Source: Saccoglossus kowalevskii
Taxonomy: Eukaryota; Hemichordata; Enteropneusta; Harrimaniidae
DNA: 53,174 nt
Direction of reading: 5' to 3'
Assembly (NCBI RefSeq): GCF_000003605.2
Contig: NW_003156737.1
Coordinates: forward strand, 126,141-179,314
In this document: one piece after another, positions 24,571 to 36,624 of the stretch
Numbering within the stretch: position 1 is the stretch's first letter
Layout: each line of letters opens with the position of its first letter
Made by a program: the position numbers and the translations under genes
Notes under the pieces: model-generated
What the model saw: only the letters and a program-made list of their open reading frames with translations
The model's database searches: none
Told to the model about the DNA's origin: nothing

Positions 24571-25450
24571 TTACCGATTCACATAATATTTCCTAAATTG
24601 TGTAATGCTTTTATTATTAACAGCTACAGTTTGACGATTACCAATAAAAACCCCATCTATGGTGCATTCTAATGGCATGTGGTCCGATTCAGTTCTACAT
24701 CCAACATGCAAATCAGATATAGTGCTAAAAATATTTTGTGACGCTATTACATAATCGACCGTACTAGCCCCAGTTTGTAAGTTATGCATGTAAAGTGCCC
24801 TGTGGTTTCAGAAGGTCTATGTCCATTTATGATCCTAAAATCAATGGTTTTGCATACACTCCATAATTAATGTTTTCTACATCACAGTTACTACACACGC
24901 CAATATCAATATTAGCACTGTGTGTGTCACCAATAGGCACATGAGTAGAAATTTCATCTTCGATAAAGTCATTTAGTACCCCCTGTCCGTGCATTAAAGT
25001 CTCCCATAACACATTTGCGCCATAATAACGACTGGATAGATTTACTATATCAGATTCAATTTCTGCAAAAATAGTGTCGTTAGCATAGTGAGACCCAACA
25101 GGTGGTGTGTACACAACACCAAGGAGGAGGACGTTTTTATTTGGCACTTCTAACTTTAGCCAAAGAATAGAATTTTTTGAGCATCTCATTCTCTCAACAA
25201 ATTGCGAGAAGATGGTTTTAATAAAAACAATAATACCTCGCAAGTGTCTCCCCTTAAATTCCTCGTAGTTGAGTTTTTCAGTCAGACGATGAGCGTTTGT
25301 AGCTGCTGCATTGTGATAAATGTACATCAATTTATCCCTTGATAACCACGATTCTATATATTTTGGTTTAAATACAGGCACGATACATTCAGTTGCATTG
25401 GGAAGGGGGGCGGCATTCTTTGAGACTCGAGACTTGAATAGAGATGAATT
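24571..25450 (-). pseudogene. APE-like endonuclease of the LINE
   Basis: The first part (25450-24827) holds a strand-rich segment with GRHLRGIIVFIK, LWLKLEVPNKNVLLLGVVYT and a degraded catalytic region. The end (24789-24571) holds STVDYVIASQNIF and the closing SDH motif in TESDHMPLECTID. A frameshift near 24800 separates them. The first catalytic residues (N, E near the start) are not visible, so the 5' end is lost or decayed. Confidence 0.65.
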
Positions 25451-25459
25451 AGAATTACG

Positions 25460-26560
25460 ATGCGCTATAGTTACAAAAGATATCTGGAGTGCATTATTTT
25501 CTTCATATTTATTATATCATATGCTATGTACAATGGGAAGCGATAAAAAGCACTTGAACCACATGTAAATAATCCGTGTGAAACAGAACACTATAGTACC
25601 ACTCTCTTAGGTATCATACAATGAACATCCAATATTATTAAAGTTGAAAAAAGTTCATCACAGGGAACGCTGTTCAAGACAGAAGTTAAACATTCATAAA
25701 CACACAATTAAAAATATCGCACAAGGTTTTAGATACTCTTGAACTTTGGCTTGAGTGCATTTTTGTTTTGTTTTGTTTATACATTTTGAAAGTGACAACG
25801 TTTGAAAGCCGACAACTGATCTTTTAAAACTGATGAGAGTGTTGCGTTTGAATGTAGTGTGGGTATTATCCAGATAGCGAATTATAAACGGGAACATAGA
25901 GGTCACATGTAGTGCTGTGTGAAGATGTAAACCTACATTTTGGACCCACATACCACAATGCACAGTTTCAAATGGAGCGATAATATTCAAGAAAAAATGC
26001 TGCATTATATACGGCGCTAGAATATAAATACAATAATCGTGTATTAAATACTTTTTTTAAAAAACAACTACAAATACAATTTCTGACTTGAGGCAAATAG
26101 AAGCTAATTAACTAATTGCTTGCTACAATTTATTAAAACGCCAGTCTTCAATGTACGTGACTAGTATTGTGTTGGTTTTACTTCCTTCAGTTTTGTATAA
26201 CATGTCCACAGATTAAATATGAGAATCCGCCTGAACCTAAAACATAATAAAAAAAATAATAGCAAGCTAACCTGCCTCTGGAATAGCATGTAACGTGCAA
26301 TTCGATCTTATAACCTGTAAAAAATATTTTGCTACAAAAGCCGCCCTTGAAAATATTTTTGCAGGAGAACACGCATTTAAATAGACATTAATTTTTCAGG
26401 AAGGTTTCCCAGCAACCACCCCTTACGGATTTTGATCAAAAATACTATTTAAACTGAATATATGCATATATGCATCCTTGTAACTATTAGGAACCCATTT
26501 GAAACAAATAATCCGTTATTATTATATTCGAATGTATTTGTTTCTGTAGACATATATTAA
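25460..26560. other. Noncoding stretch between the LINE and unit B
   Basis: AT-rich; the ORF at 26005-25694 (minus) is unsupported. No RNA gene or repeat is recognised. Confidence 0.4.
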
Positions 26561-26912
26561 TATGAGGTTATTACGAGGATGTACGAAAACAGTATAGCGG
26601 AAGTATCGACCGACGTGAGTGTGTGCATACTTAGAGGTATTCTCGTAATAACCTTATTTGTTATACATCTTTTCCTTCCAAGGATACATCATTGGGATGC
26701 CAAAATTCAAAAAGTTTAGAACAGAATCAACGAACTTCTTTGTTTGAAGTCCGGTCAAATGTTCGTTTTTATTATTAGAGGACGTAATCATTCCTTATTT
26801 TGAATTCGCATTTCCTTATATGGTAGGATGAAATTACCCCGTAAAATACCGCACAAGTACAGCACGCTGTAACTTATGGCGATACGGTGACAGATGTATA
26901 ATAATAATTATC
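26561..26912 (+). repeat. Interspersed repeat R1, copy c (left edge of duplicated unit B)
   Basis: Begins TATGAGGTTATTACGAGGAT and contains the inner partner CTCGTAATAACCT near 26643. It ends CAGATGTATAATAATAATTA. Full-length compared with copy b. It sits at the left boundary of detectable homology between the two SLC22 duplication units. Confidence 0.7.
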
Positions 26913-27280
26913 GAAATGAACATCTGTATGTATTATTCAGGTTACAACGTGATTCGTGGACGGTTATTCGTGGTAAACTACAAAAATACCTTAGTATATA
27001 ATGAGTTTTTATTTTCAACATATCCACCAATCGCCACAGACAATGCTGTTTTGAATAGTGGCGTATACATGCAATATTCAAATGTTCAGTATTCAGTTCT
27101 GTTGATTATTTTCATCTATAAATAGCCATGAATAGATTTACTAGCTTTTGATATGCTAATTTGTGTTCGTGGAAAAATTAAGCCGCTATGGGGGTTACAT
27201 TTGCTGGATAACAGGGAGTACAAAGGAAGGCGTATACAGTTTCATATGTATGCCTAACTGGCTTTTTATTCATTCTTTAG

Positions 27281-27335
27281 ACATGATGTATGTGGAATGC
27301 TGTTTAATTTTGTAATGCCCTCCCGAATTATACAG
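27281..27335 (+). other. Candidate 5' noncoding exon of gene B
   Basis: A TTCATTCTTTAG acceptor and a TATACAG/GTAAGT donor bracket 55 nt; both are conserved in unit C (40093-40147). It would splice to the acceptor at 27846 (TATTTCACAG), two bases before the ATG. It contains ATGATG followed by a short uORF ending TAA; this uORF is not kept in unit C. Confidence 0.5.
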
Positions 27336-27848
27336 GTAAGTTTACATTGTACAATAATTCCTGCAATATAATGCATTGTGTGTACGCAACGCTGAAAACA
27401 TATCACTGACTTGTTTATCATCATACAAGGTCTAACATAGATCGTACGCAGAAACAGTACCTTTATGAAAACTGTTAAATGAACCAGTCAATATGCGTTA
27501 CTCTAAGCTACACGGTATATTTCAGCTATACTCTCATGTGCATACATATCCTATTTATATTTTCGTTTGCTATTGATAAAACCGTTCAATAATCAAAATA
27601 CACCTGAAGCAGCAGAGTGAACGTATCTAACTTCAAATCGACAGATGTATCGCGGTATGCTCGTGGTGGCCGCTTCAACAACACATATTTTGCAGTAACA
27701 AAATGTAAACCAACAAATGAAACACGCCCTAGTGTCCATAGTTCAATAGTAGATTGTGCATGTAGTTTAATGTTGCTCTATGTATAGTATAGTGGGCAGA
27801 AATGTCATTATTTGAATCACTCATATATTTGTATCGTATTTCACAGAG

Positions 27849-30800
27849 ATGAAGGACGCTGAGTCCCTGAATATAATTACGGATTTTGGCCGATTTCAGA
27901 AGATTCAATTTCTTTTGATTTGTCTCGCCATTCTTCCAGTTCCATGGTTCGTGTTTGGAAATGCTTTTTATAGTGCTTCGGTTGATCATTACTGCCGAGT
28001 AAGTGCAAACCAAACCTATACTGATAACTCACGATTGAAAAACTGCTCCATACCATATCGCTATACACGTGGCCAATTGAAATGGGATTCGTGTCTGAGA
28101 TATGACACTAATGTGAGCGATGAAAAGGGAAACGAGTCATTTACATGCCAAACAACAAATTCATCAATCCACTGCGACCAGGGATGGGTGTATGACAAAA
28201 GATATCTACACAACACTGTTGTCACTGAGGTTAGTTATTGAATATTTATCTTTAAGACAGGTGCATGACAGGTGCATTAAAAACATTGCTTAATCATAGA
28301 TTCCTTCCTTTAATTCCTTTCACTGGCCACACAACTGTATTTATAAAGTACCATAATATATTTCTATATTACTCTATTACTGTACAGTTTGATTTGGTAT
28401 GCGATAAAGATGCTTTAAAACAGTTATCAAAATCATTATCATCTCTTGGTCTCCTGATCGGCGCCATTGTGTTCGGACAGCTTGCAGAAATGTACGTAGC
28501 CTACATATTGTTGATCCATCAACGTGTTAAAGAACATGACTGACAATATACACAGTGAGGCCATATATCGCTACCATTATAAGGTAGATTATCATAATGT
28601 AACGCTGAAGAGAAAGTTTAGACAATCGATCGTTTTAACAGTATGTACTATGTTTTTGTCTTGTATTATTATTAGATGTGGACGAAAAAAAACATTTCAC
28701 ATAGCTACAACTCTGACTATGATATTCGCCATTGCTGCATCATTTGCTCCGACGTTCACCTTTTTCATCGTAGGACAGTTTCTATTAGCATTTTCGTCAT
28801 CTTCTATTTATCAGACATCAATTGTTCTTGGTATGTTATATCAGTATGTTTCATTTGTTTTACATGAGCTTTGTATTTTACTTGCCTATCCAAGAGAACT
28901 GCTATAATATGGTAAAACAAAACAAATAACGCATCCAATGATTTTGGTTGAACTAAATTCAGATGTGTTTGTATATGCTGCTTATGTTACCATTGTATAG
29001 GAATGGAAGTATCACCATCATCGCGCAGACCATTGATTGGCACTGCATGTTCACTAAGTTATGCAATTGGGTACACATTGCTTGGAATGACAGCTTATTT
29101 TGTTCAGGGTAACTGGAGAACACTGCAATTCATCACTGGCGCAATCTGTCTTCTTTATCTTCCTTACGTTTGGTGAGTAGTGCGAATTGTTTATTTGTCA
29201 TGCAAATCGACGGTCTTCTGTTCGTATTTCTTGACAGTTATAACCAAAATATGTTTTTATGAGTCACGAGTACGACAATCGAGGTGGATCACAACATGGC
29301 ATTTTATAAAACCATTTTTACAATTTATTTTTATTTTATAATTCCTTTTCTATAACCAATTTCATTTCTGAAATTGATTTTTAAAACCCACTTTTGTTTC
29401 TGATATCTTTTTTCATTTTAAAAAACAATTGTTTTAATCTACCCGTTTATTTTTAACAATTGTTTTTAAAATCCGTTTCCGTTTTACAAATTCATTTTCA
29501 TTTTTAAAATCCATTTTTTTTGAAATTCGTTTTCATTTTTAAAATCTATTTGTTTTTAAAATCTGATTTCATTTTTAATATCCATTTTTGTTTTTAAAAT
29601 CCATTTTTGATTTCAAAATGCATTGTCGTTTTCAAAATCCATTTTTGTTTTTAAAATTTATTTTCTTTTTTAAAAAAACATTTTTGTTTCCCGCCTATTG
29701 CATTAACTTTAACTGTTTTTAATTGTTTTACTAATTTGGATTCGTTATTCGATTTGTGTATTGTATATCATTTCAACTTGACCCAATAGTTTTTTTTTAT
29801 TTACACCAGTGTTGTTTCCATGTTGATGCTTCTTTGTGTAAGTTATTCTTCAGGCTATAACATATTTAGCCGTGGTTTTGGTTCATAAAGGTTCTTGGCT
29901 TCATCGGTCGGCTTACACAAATGCATTTGTGGTCAGCTTCACTGAAGACACTGCCTTGTTTACCGATAATACCCTACCCGGTACCAAAACGCAGCAAAAC
30001 CGCGGCTATAACTTATTCTAATCTACCTTGGAGCTCTTATTTTATCAGCCGTTAGGCTGCTAATGAGCTCAAGCGTAAGCCGACAGATGAAGCCCAAAAC
30101 TCTCTTTGGATCCAAAAACGCCATGGAACCACGGCCAAATAGCTTATAGTCTGAAGAAGAACTTACGTAAAGAAGCCATATCATGGAAAACGTCACTGGA
30201 TTTTAAAAACAAAAATGAATTTTAAAAATGAAAACGGATTTTAAAAATGAAAACGGATTTTGAAAACGAAAATAAATTTTAAAAATGAAAACGGATTTCA
30301 AAAATGAAAACGAATTTTGAAAACGAAAATGGAGTTTGAATACAAAAATTGATTTTGAAACTGAAAATGGATTTAAAAAAAAAGATTTAAAATGGATTTA
30401 AACAATTGGTTATTAAAATAAGAACAGAACCAGAAACGAAAGTGGGTTTGAAAAATCGATTCCAGAACCGAAAAAGTTTTTTTTTTAAAAAAGGACTATA
30501 AAATAAAAATGAGTTTTCAAAATGTAAATGAATTGTAAAAATGGTTTTATAAGATGCCATGTTGTGAGCCACCTCGGTTGCCGTACACTAGACTTATGCC
30601 TCATGGTAAATTGTTGTGATTTTTTTACATTGTTGAAACTGGTGGTCCTACAAAAACGTAATAAATTAGTGCGACAATATAGAAATGTTAAATTACAATT
30701 GTTCACTAAATCATTCCGCAGCAGACAAACACTTACATTATGTTCAATTTACGAGAGAAAATACTAGATATATCTACCTGAAGTCGCACAATAGTTGGTA

Positions 30801-33800
30801 AATTTGGTTTCATTCATTCTTACATTATGGTTGTATGAATACACTTTTTAAATTAACCTTGGAAGTTGTAGAAGAAGTTGTTGTAACTGTTACATACATG
30901 TTACATTAAAGAAGAACAATTACTCAAAAGTTGCGTTAATTACCAAGTACTTGATAACAATTTTTATATATAATATTCATCTGTCACTATTTTGTCCGAT
31001 TTGTTTGTATGTTGTAACTATGTATTCGCACGATGGTTAGCTTTTTAGAAGAATCTGTCCGATGGCTTGTGCAGCATGGGAAGACAGAAAAACTTGAACA
31101 TATGTCAATAAGAGCGAACACATTGAACAAATCTACCATGAAAGAACACATGACTAATTTAAATGAAATGTGCTCGGATTTTGAGGTAGGTTATAAGATG
31201 TGATGCATTGTGCCTTGCACATTTTTTAAATTCATTGCAGCATGCATCGTATTTACCAATTCCTACATCCACTAATTCATTCAGATTAATTAATATTAGG
31301 CTTGCATCAGCAGAAAGGTTATAATCACGTATATTATTGTTCAGATCTAATTCGCTATGTTCTTGCTGTAACAACGGGAATATGTGTACACATGAACCAC
31401 GACCTAGAAAAGTGTTCCTACACTTGCATTTCTGTCTTTTAACTGCCTTTATTTCTATAATTTGTTGTGTAATCTTGTATTATGTGTCGTGTTGTTTGTG
31501 TCTACAGGACCATGATCCAGCCGGGCACGCTTCAGTATTTGCTCTTTTCAAAACTCCCATTCTACGAAAACGAAGTTTAATTATCATTATTAATTGGTTA
31601 GTAAAGTTGCCACTACTTGATCTGAAATTTATCATGTTAAAACATTGAACTCCAATATTATTGAATGGGAAAGTATCTACTTAGCACCATTTAGACTCAC
31701 AATATAGTCAAAGCTCATGGAATTTCAATGAAAAATCAGCCACAATATCCTGGTAACCAACTCTGTTCTTTGTAAGATGACCCCACCAAAAATTGAACCA
31801 GGAGCCTTACGTTCTGTAAGGGGCTTAACAAAAATCTGTTTCATGTTTTCTATGAATGTCCAGTAGTAAAATTATTTTGGGATACCTTCTTTGAGATATG
31901 GGGGACAAAACTGAGTTTCCCTCGGGTAAACGACCCAGAATGCTTTTATTTGGTGATAGTCTTCTCCCCCTCCTGTTAAACTTTTTGCTTTTGGTTGCCA
32001 GGAGGTTTATGTTTATGTCAGTTGACTCAATAAAAAATGTTTTAAATAAATAAAAAAAAGTTGTCACTACTTTGCCCATTAGTATTTTATTTTTAGTGGA
32101 CATCAATCGATTGTATTCGTTCTGTTCTGTTCTATTGTACTTGGCCTAAAACGATCACATTTCTATTTAACAATAATTCTTGTTTTACAACTTTATAAAA
32201 CTTTCGTATTCCTATTTGATTTATGTTGTTGATTTTATTCATAAATACTATTGATCTGATTTTCAGGTTCGCGTTTGGATTGATGTATTATGGGATATCT
32301 ATGAACATCGACTTCTTTGCTAAAGACCCATACACGATATTTGTGTTTACAGGTTTTGTTGAGATACCTGCTGGTTTCTTTACGGGCTGGTTACTTGCTC
32401 GATATGGACGACGTGCAACAATTAGTGTAGCCATGATTGTTTCTGGTATCACTTTTCTTATTGGGGGAGTTTTATCTGGTATGAATAATTTACCAATGCA
32501 TAAATGATTACAGACTCTTTTAAAACAAATTATAAATTTGAGAAAATGTCATGCAAATGAGCACGGGCTGATACAATGTAACAAAACATTGGGGACTATT
32601 TAAAGTGAATGCATTGATGCTTTTAACAAACACTCTACACACAACCGAATGAGAATATTGTTAAAAATTAAATTAAATAACATGAACATACATTAACAAT
32701 CTGTCATAATGCGAACTATACAAATAATACACACCATTTCAATACGACATATTGCAAAAACACATTAATCAGTATGCACAGAAGAGATAACTAAGCTTTT
32801 GTAAAATATATGCTTGCAAAACAGAATTATGATTGAAAAATGATGTCTTTATGATGGGATAACCTGCCTATCAAGGGATCATTATCATTAGTAACTGTAA
32901 TCATGTTTGTTTTGATAATTATGTGAAGTTATATTTATATTAACAACTAATTCAAAATATATTAGTACAATAAAGCTATCCCTGGGTGTCCCGTGTTGAT
33001 TTTTATGTTGGAAATGGCATACCAAAATATAATCGTAAATCTTTCAAGTGGATATTGAATAGAATGGTGTTTTGAAAGTTTAGTAAGAGATTTGTGCACT
33101 CAGGGTCTTCAACGGGTCGGATTTAACTCCGTTAAATTTTACTTGCCGTTTCTTAGCCCATAAAAACGTTAGCGCATGTTTTGCTAGTGCAGGCTAACGT
33201 TTTAGACATACGCATCTGCGCGAGTACAACATATGACTGCCGGATCAATATAAAAAGCTGTGACTATGATAATATTGCATATTACTTTCACTTTTACTAT
33301 CCCGTGTTTTATGTTTTTAGGTTTGTTTGTATGTGTGCCTGTAATTTCGATTAATTCAGGTGTGTGTCCCAGTTAGTGGAAAGCATTATCCCGAAAGCAA
33401 TTGTAAATGAATTGGTTAGGATTTTCTGACCATTATTTTAATAGATTTAAATGAGTAGTCATTGTTATGTTCACGTTCATGCCATTTCAAGCAGTTTTTT
33501 GAGTTACACTGCAAAAAATGTCTGCTTGGAGTGGCGAGGTACATTTGCCGAGTGACGAGTTTGAATTCTATATATCATTTATATATATATATATATATAA
33601 TAGTGAGCGCCGCTAAAATACTTTCATATTAACTGACTGTCACCGATTAGTTTCAGCAATAATTTTACATAAGCTTGTACTAGAATATCTTCACTAAAAT
33701 GTGTTCAATCCATATAACACTGATACTCGAGCTTGCCTTGTATATGTGGCGACAATCTAGTCATGCACACAGAAAATACATTAACGATGTCAAAAAAATA

Positions 33801-35059
33801 CAAATTACAAAATGCTGGACTGTAGTACTGACAACAGAACAAGCAACAATTTCAAACCACAATACTAAATTGACACTAACACCAGGAAACACGTGCCACA
33901 AAATGATGCATTATGCTGCCCTATGTTTGTATTGTAATTTATTTTGTTGCATTTGGCATTGTATTTGACGTTATGTCACCACATTGTTTTCCTAGGCGTA
34001 GCTTCAGTTCTGTTCACATCAGCAATTGTGGCTAAATTTATTGCCAAAATGTGTATTACTGGATTAACTGTATATACATCAGAACTTGTCCCTACATCAA
34101 TCAGGTAAGACATGTTCTAGTCAATCTCTTTATCAAATGCCAATATTACAAAACTAAACATTAATTAGTGCAGTGGCCTAGTGAATTCATTAATAATTAA
34201 TAAATGTACATGGAAAAAAGTAAACATATGAAATCTACACTACAATAAATTGGCACTATTTATTTATTCTTCAATTATAGATTTTTAAAACTATATTTTA
34301 CAAGACACATATTTTACAGGCATTGTTGCGTAAATTAATGGTGGTTCTGTGATCCTTAATTATATGTATATTTGTTATATGTAATTGTATGTCTTGTAGT
34401 GAACGAACTTGTCCTTTGAATAAGTAATATATACATAATGTGTGAATGACATTCGTATGCCATCGTTTTCAAACTCTGGTTATGTGCAACATTGCATCTG
34501 AAACGTGATCGACTGTGATCAATAAGGATAAATCAATCAGTGAAATAAGTAATCAAGCATATAAACATATATCATATTCATAGCTCTTACATGTTACAAT
34601 ACATTTTTTCCAGAGCCCAAGCAAATGCCATTGCACGCTGCTCTTCCTTCATCGGAGCTATTGTTGCACCATACATCATGATTTTAGATACTGTTTGGTA
34701 CTTGGCACCGTTTCTACTCATTGGTATTCCATCAATAGTATCTGGTATATTATTGCTTCTCCTCCCAGATACATTAGACAAGACAGCACCTGAAACAATT
34801 GAAGACGTGGAATACCCATATGAGTAAGTAGCTGTGGGAACATGTACAATGAAGTCTTTATAAAGTATTAAGGCGACTCAATTATTGTTTACAATCTGGA
34901 GAACCGGTTCGATTTAAATGATGTGCGTTATATAATTGAAATTGTATGTTTTGATTTAAATTGTGTGAATAATTTGTATGATACACGTGATGCTTAACTA
35001 TGTGTTGTGCTGTTCAACTGATTTCTTTATTTGCTTTTTGCAGTCAAATACAAAAGTAA
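27849..35059 (+). CDS. SLC22-like organic ion transporter, gene B
   Basis: MFS carrier of the SLC22 type, plasma-membrane, substrate unknown. Exons: 27849-28229, 28388-28491, 28676-28830, 29001-29172, 31041-31185, 31508-31596, 32267-32478, 33996-34104, 34614-34823, 35044-35059. Phases all agree: 530 codons plus TAA. Residues 21-42 are TM1. The loop to residue 127 has N-glycosylation sequons at N54, N65, N88, N95 and N104, and Cys 49, 66, 82, 100 and 109. It ends QGWVYDKRYL. FDLVCDKDALKQLSKS follows. The MFS loop reads GQLAEMICGRKK, weaker than gene A's DMYGRKP. FLEESVRWLVQHG, FALFKTPILRKR, YTSELVPTSIR and LLPDTLDKTAPETIEDVE complete the family landmarks. Two donors are GTTAGT (exons 1 and 6). 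An acceptor before the ATG shows a 5' noncoding exon. A likely poly(A) signal lies near 35605. Confidence 0.92.
29267..30591. mobile_element. Foldback-type element with long inverted arms (gene B intron 4)
   Basis: The left arm starts CGAGTACGACAATCGAGGTG and the right arm ends, on the reverse strand, CTAGTGTACGGCAACCGAGG. The arms stay complementary for several hundred bases, through tandem TTTTAAAATCCATTTTTGTT-like units of about 20-22 nt (29300-29690 and 30200-30540). The pairing continues into a unique inner part with TTTAGCCGTGGTT and GGCTTCATCGGTCGGCTTAC (near 29870-29930) and its partner near 30065-30160. No coding capacity. The equivalent intron in gene C reads straight through (GAGTCACGAGACTTATGCCT, near 42448), giving the empty site. 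Confidence 0.85.
31619..32056 (+). mobile_element. 3' fragment of a Tx1/L1-like LINE (gene B intron 6)
   Basis: Flanked by a 16-nt near-perfect target-site duplication (AAAGTTGCCACTACTT at 31603 and AAAGTTGTCACTACTT at 32057). Ends in an A-rich tail (AAATAAATAAAAAAAA). A plus-strand frame near 31840-31950 encodes HVFYECPVVKLFWDTFFEIW, the zinc-knuckle-like end typical of Tx1/L1-type ORF2 proteins. Absent from the same place in gene C (near 43730). Confidence 0.8.
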
Positions 35060-35747
35060 TCATGAACAGTTTACTTCTGATAAAGCTCTGAGATGCAGTA
35101 CAAGGATTCAGTCAGGTCCGCTGTCGTTCTAAATATTTACTGCTTGAATAACGTAACAATTGTAAATTGATTAAGTGCTTTTCTTTAGTTAATGTGCTTC
35201 TACATTTCATTCTTAGATCTACACAAGTTATTAGAATCAGAATTGGTATATATTAGTTCTATATGACAAAAACGACTATGTTCACTTAGTCATAGAAATA
35301 TGTGAAATATGTATAAATTAAAGTGGGAACATTTTTGAGTAGTTTAGTGACGTGGAGTAAATCTATTGTAAGCAATATAATTATTTAATTATTAAGTAGT
35401 TAATCTGCTCCGCTCAGGGAATTATTGTTTCACATATATTTTATATTTATATACATATATATATATACATATGCGCAATTTTGCAAACATAGAATAATGT
35501 GTTCGTGTATACGGAGAAGAGAAGTATATTGCTAACATTGACATGTAAAATATAATATATAAACCTACTATTCAAACAACGATTTGAATATAGCATTATA
35601 ATTGAATAAATAAAAACATTAATAAAACCTGGGAATAAATCATAGTGTTTTTGTTATAAAAATGACAATGCAAACTAAATATAAGTATTTAAATAAATCA
35701 TTAGCTGAACACGTCATATCTTCAATGTTGCACATATTTATATCCTC

Positions 35748-35927
35748 ATGCCAGTGACGAGTGCCGATGGATATTTCAGTATTGCGAAATATGAAGCTCC
35801 GACGATGAAGAAAGCAATAGAGTTACAGGGCATGTGCATGAATGAAAGTTTCAAAAAAATAGTCAAAAAGCATAATGGTGATACTAATCATTATATAATT
35901 CTTCAGACAAAGCATGGTTTGCCATAA
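35748..35927 (+). pseudogene. Unrecognised decayed ORF downstream of gene B
   Basis: 59 codons starting MPVTSADGYFSIAKYEAPTM and containing ESFKKIVKKHNGDTNHY. A one-base indel relative to the sister copy at 47.5-47.9 kb brings an early TAA. A later part of the same ancestral frame appears at about 36515-36620 (EARRDITHCIIVILDPADYI then RKKLL), separated by about 550 nt absent from the sister. The sister's continuation reads WLEVLIKSEYTSINPAEDIP. I recognise no family. Conservation of peptide in two differently decayed copies suggests a real ancestral protein. Confidence 0.4.
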
Positions 35928-36624
35928 CCACCTCGCTATATCTAAACATGCAAATGATGTGCAGGTTGTTATAGTATCATTGCCAGTTGTTGTCAGAGAA
36001 TGGCTGAATCACTGCTCAACAGCAATAACCCATGTTACCCCCTTAACGAACATCTTAATCCTTACCCTATACAATGTAATAATGTAATCATGGGCAGTGA
36101 ATTACAGTATACCATGTTGACAAAACATAGAAAATATTTGGTATATTTTGGTATGGTGCACTTGACAAAAACAAAACAGTCGATTGCATTGCAAGCACTC
36201 GGATCGACAATACGTAAACTGACAAATGAAATTGACCAGGATAATTAACCATAATTAATTTGTTGCTTAAACGAACCATTCAAACTCCTGTTTGTGCGTT
36301 CCAGCTTTGTCCCCATCCGCTTTTATTGCTTTTTACGCGATTATAACCCCGTTTAAAAAATGCCACCTTTACATTCGTCGAATTCTTACCTTAAATCAAA
36401 TCGACAGATATCAATTATAACTCTTGGGAAGACTACAAAAGTACTCTCTGGTAACAGGAAATCTGTAAAGATCTCAGCACCCAAATTAAGACAATTCTAA
36501 ATCCCCTTAAATCCAATACAATTAATAATAGAAGCTAGAAGAGATATAACTCACTGTATAATTGTTATTCTTGACCCAGCTGACTACATAGAAAGAAAAA
36601 AGCTATTAGGTTCAAAATGAATCT

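Larger units (their letters stand above)
22440..25460 (-). mobile_element. Dead APE-type non-LTR retrotransposon (LINE), 5'-incomplete
   Basis: Minus-strand order: endonuclease (about 25450-24571), linker (24479-24132), reverse transcriptase (24202-22985) and C-terminal region (23010-22474). Single-ORF layout and motifs place it with CR1/L2/Jockey-like elements. The frame is broken by shifts between 24827 and 24789 and near 24200 and 23010, and by in-frame stops near 23610 and 23490. No poly(A) tail or target-site duplication was recognised. Confidence 0.8.

Noticed and set aside
27877-28068. Antisense ORFs over SLC22 exon 1 (also 27729-28013 and 41046-41237)
   Set aside because: Mirror of a conserved coding exon, with no splice sites or domain of their own.
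28676-28867. Plus-strand ORF overlapping SLC22 exon 3
   Set aside because: Out-of-frame shadow of exon 3; the same shadow appears in gene C at 41854-42114.
30387-30767. ORFs on both strands in gene B intron 4
   Set aside because: Lie in the arm and right flank of the foldback element; Phe/Lys-rich low-complexity translation.
33565-33605. AT dinucleotide runs (also near 22185 and 35455)
   Set aside because: Ordinary microsatellites with no sign of function.
34587-34781. Antisense ORF over SLC22 exon 9 (also 46319-46546)
   Set aside because: Shadow of the coding strand.
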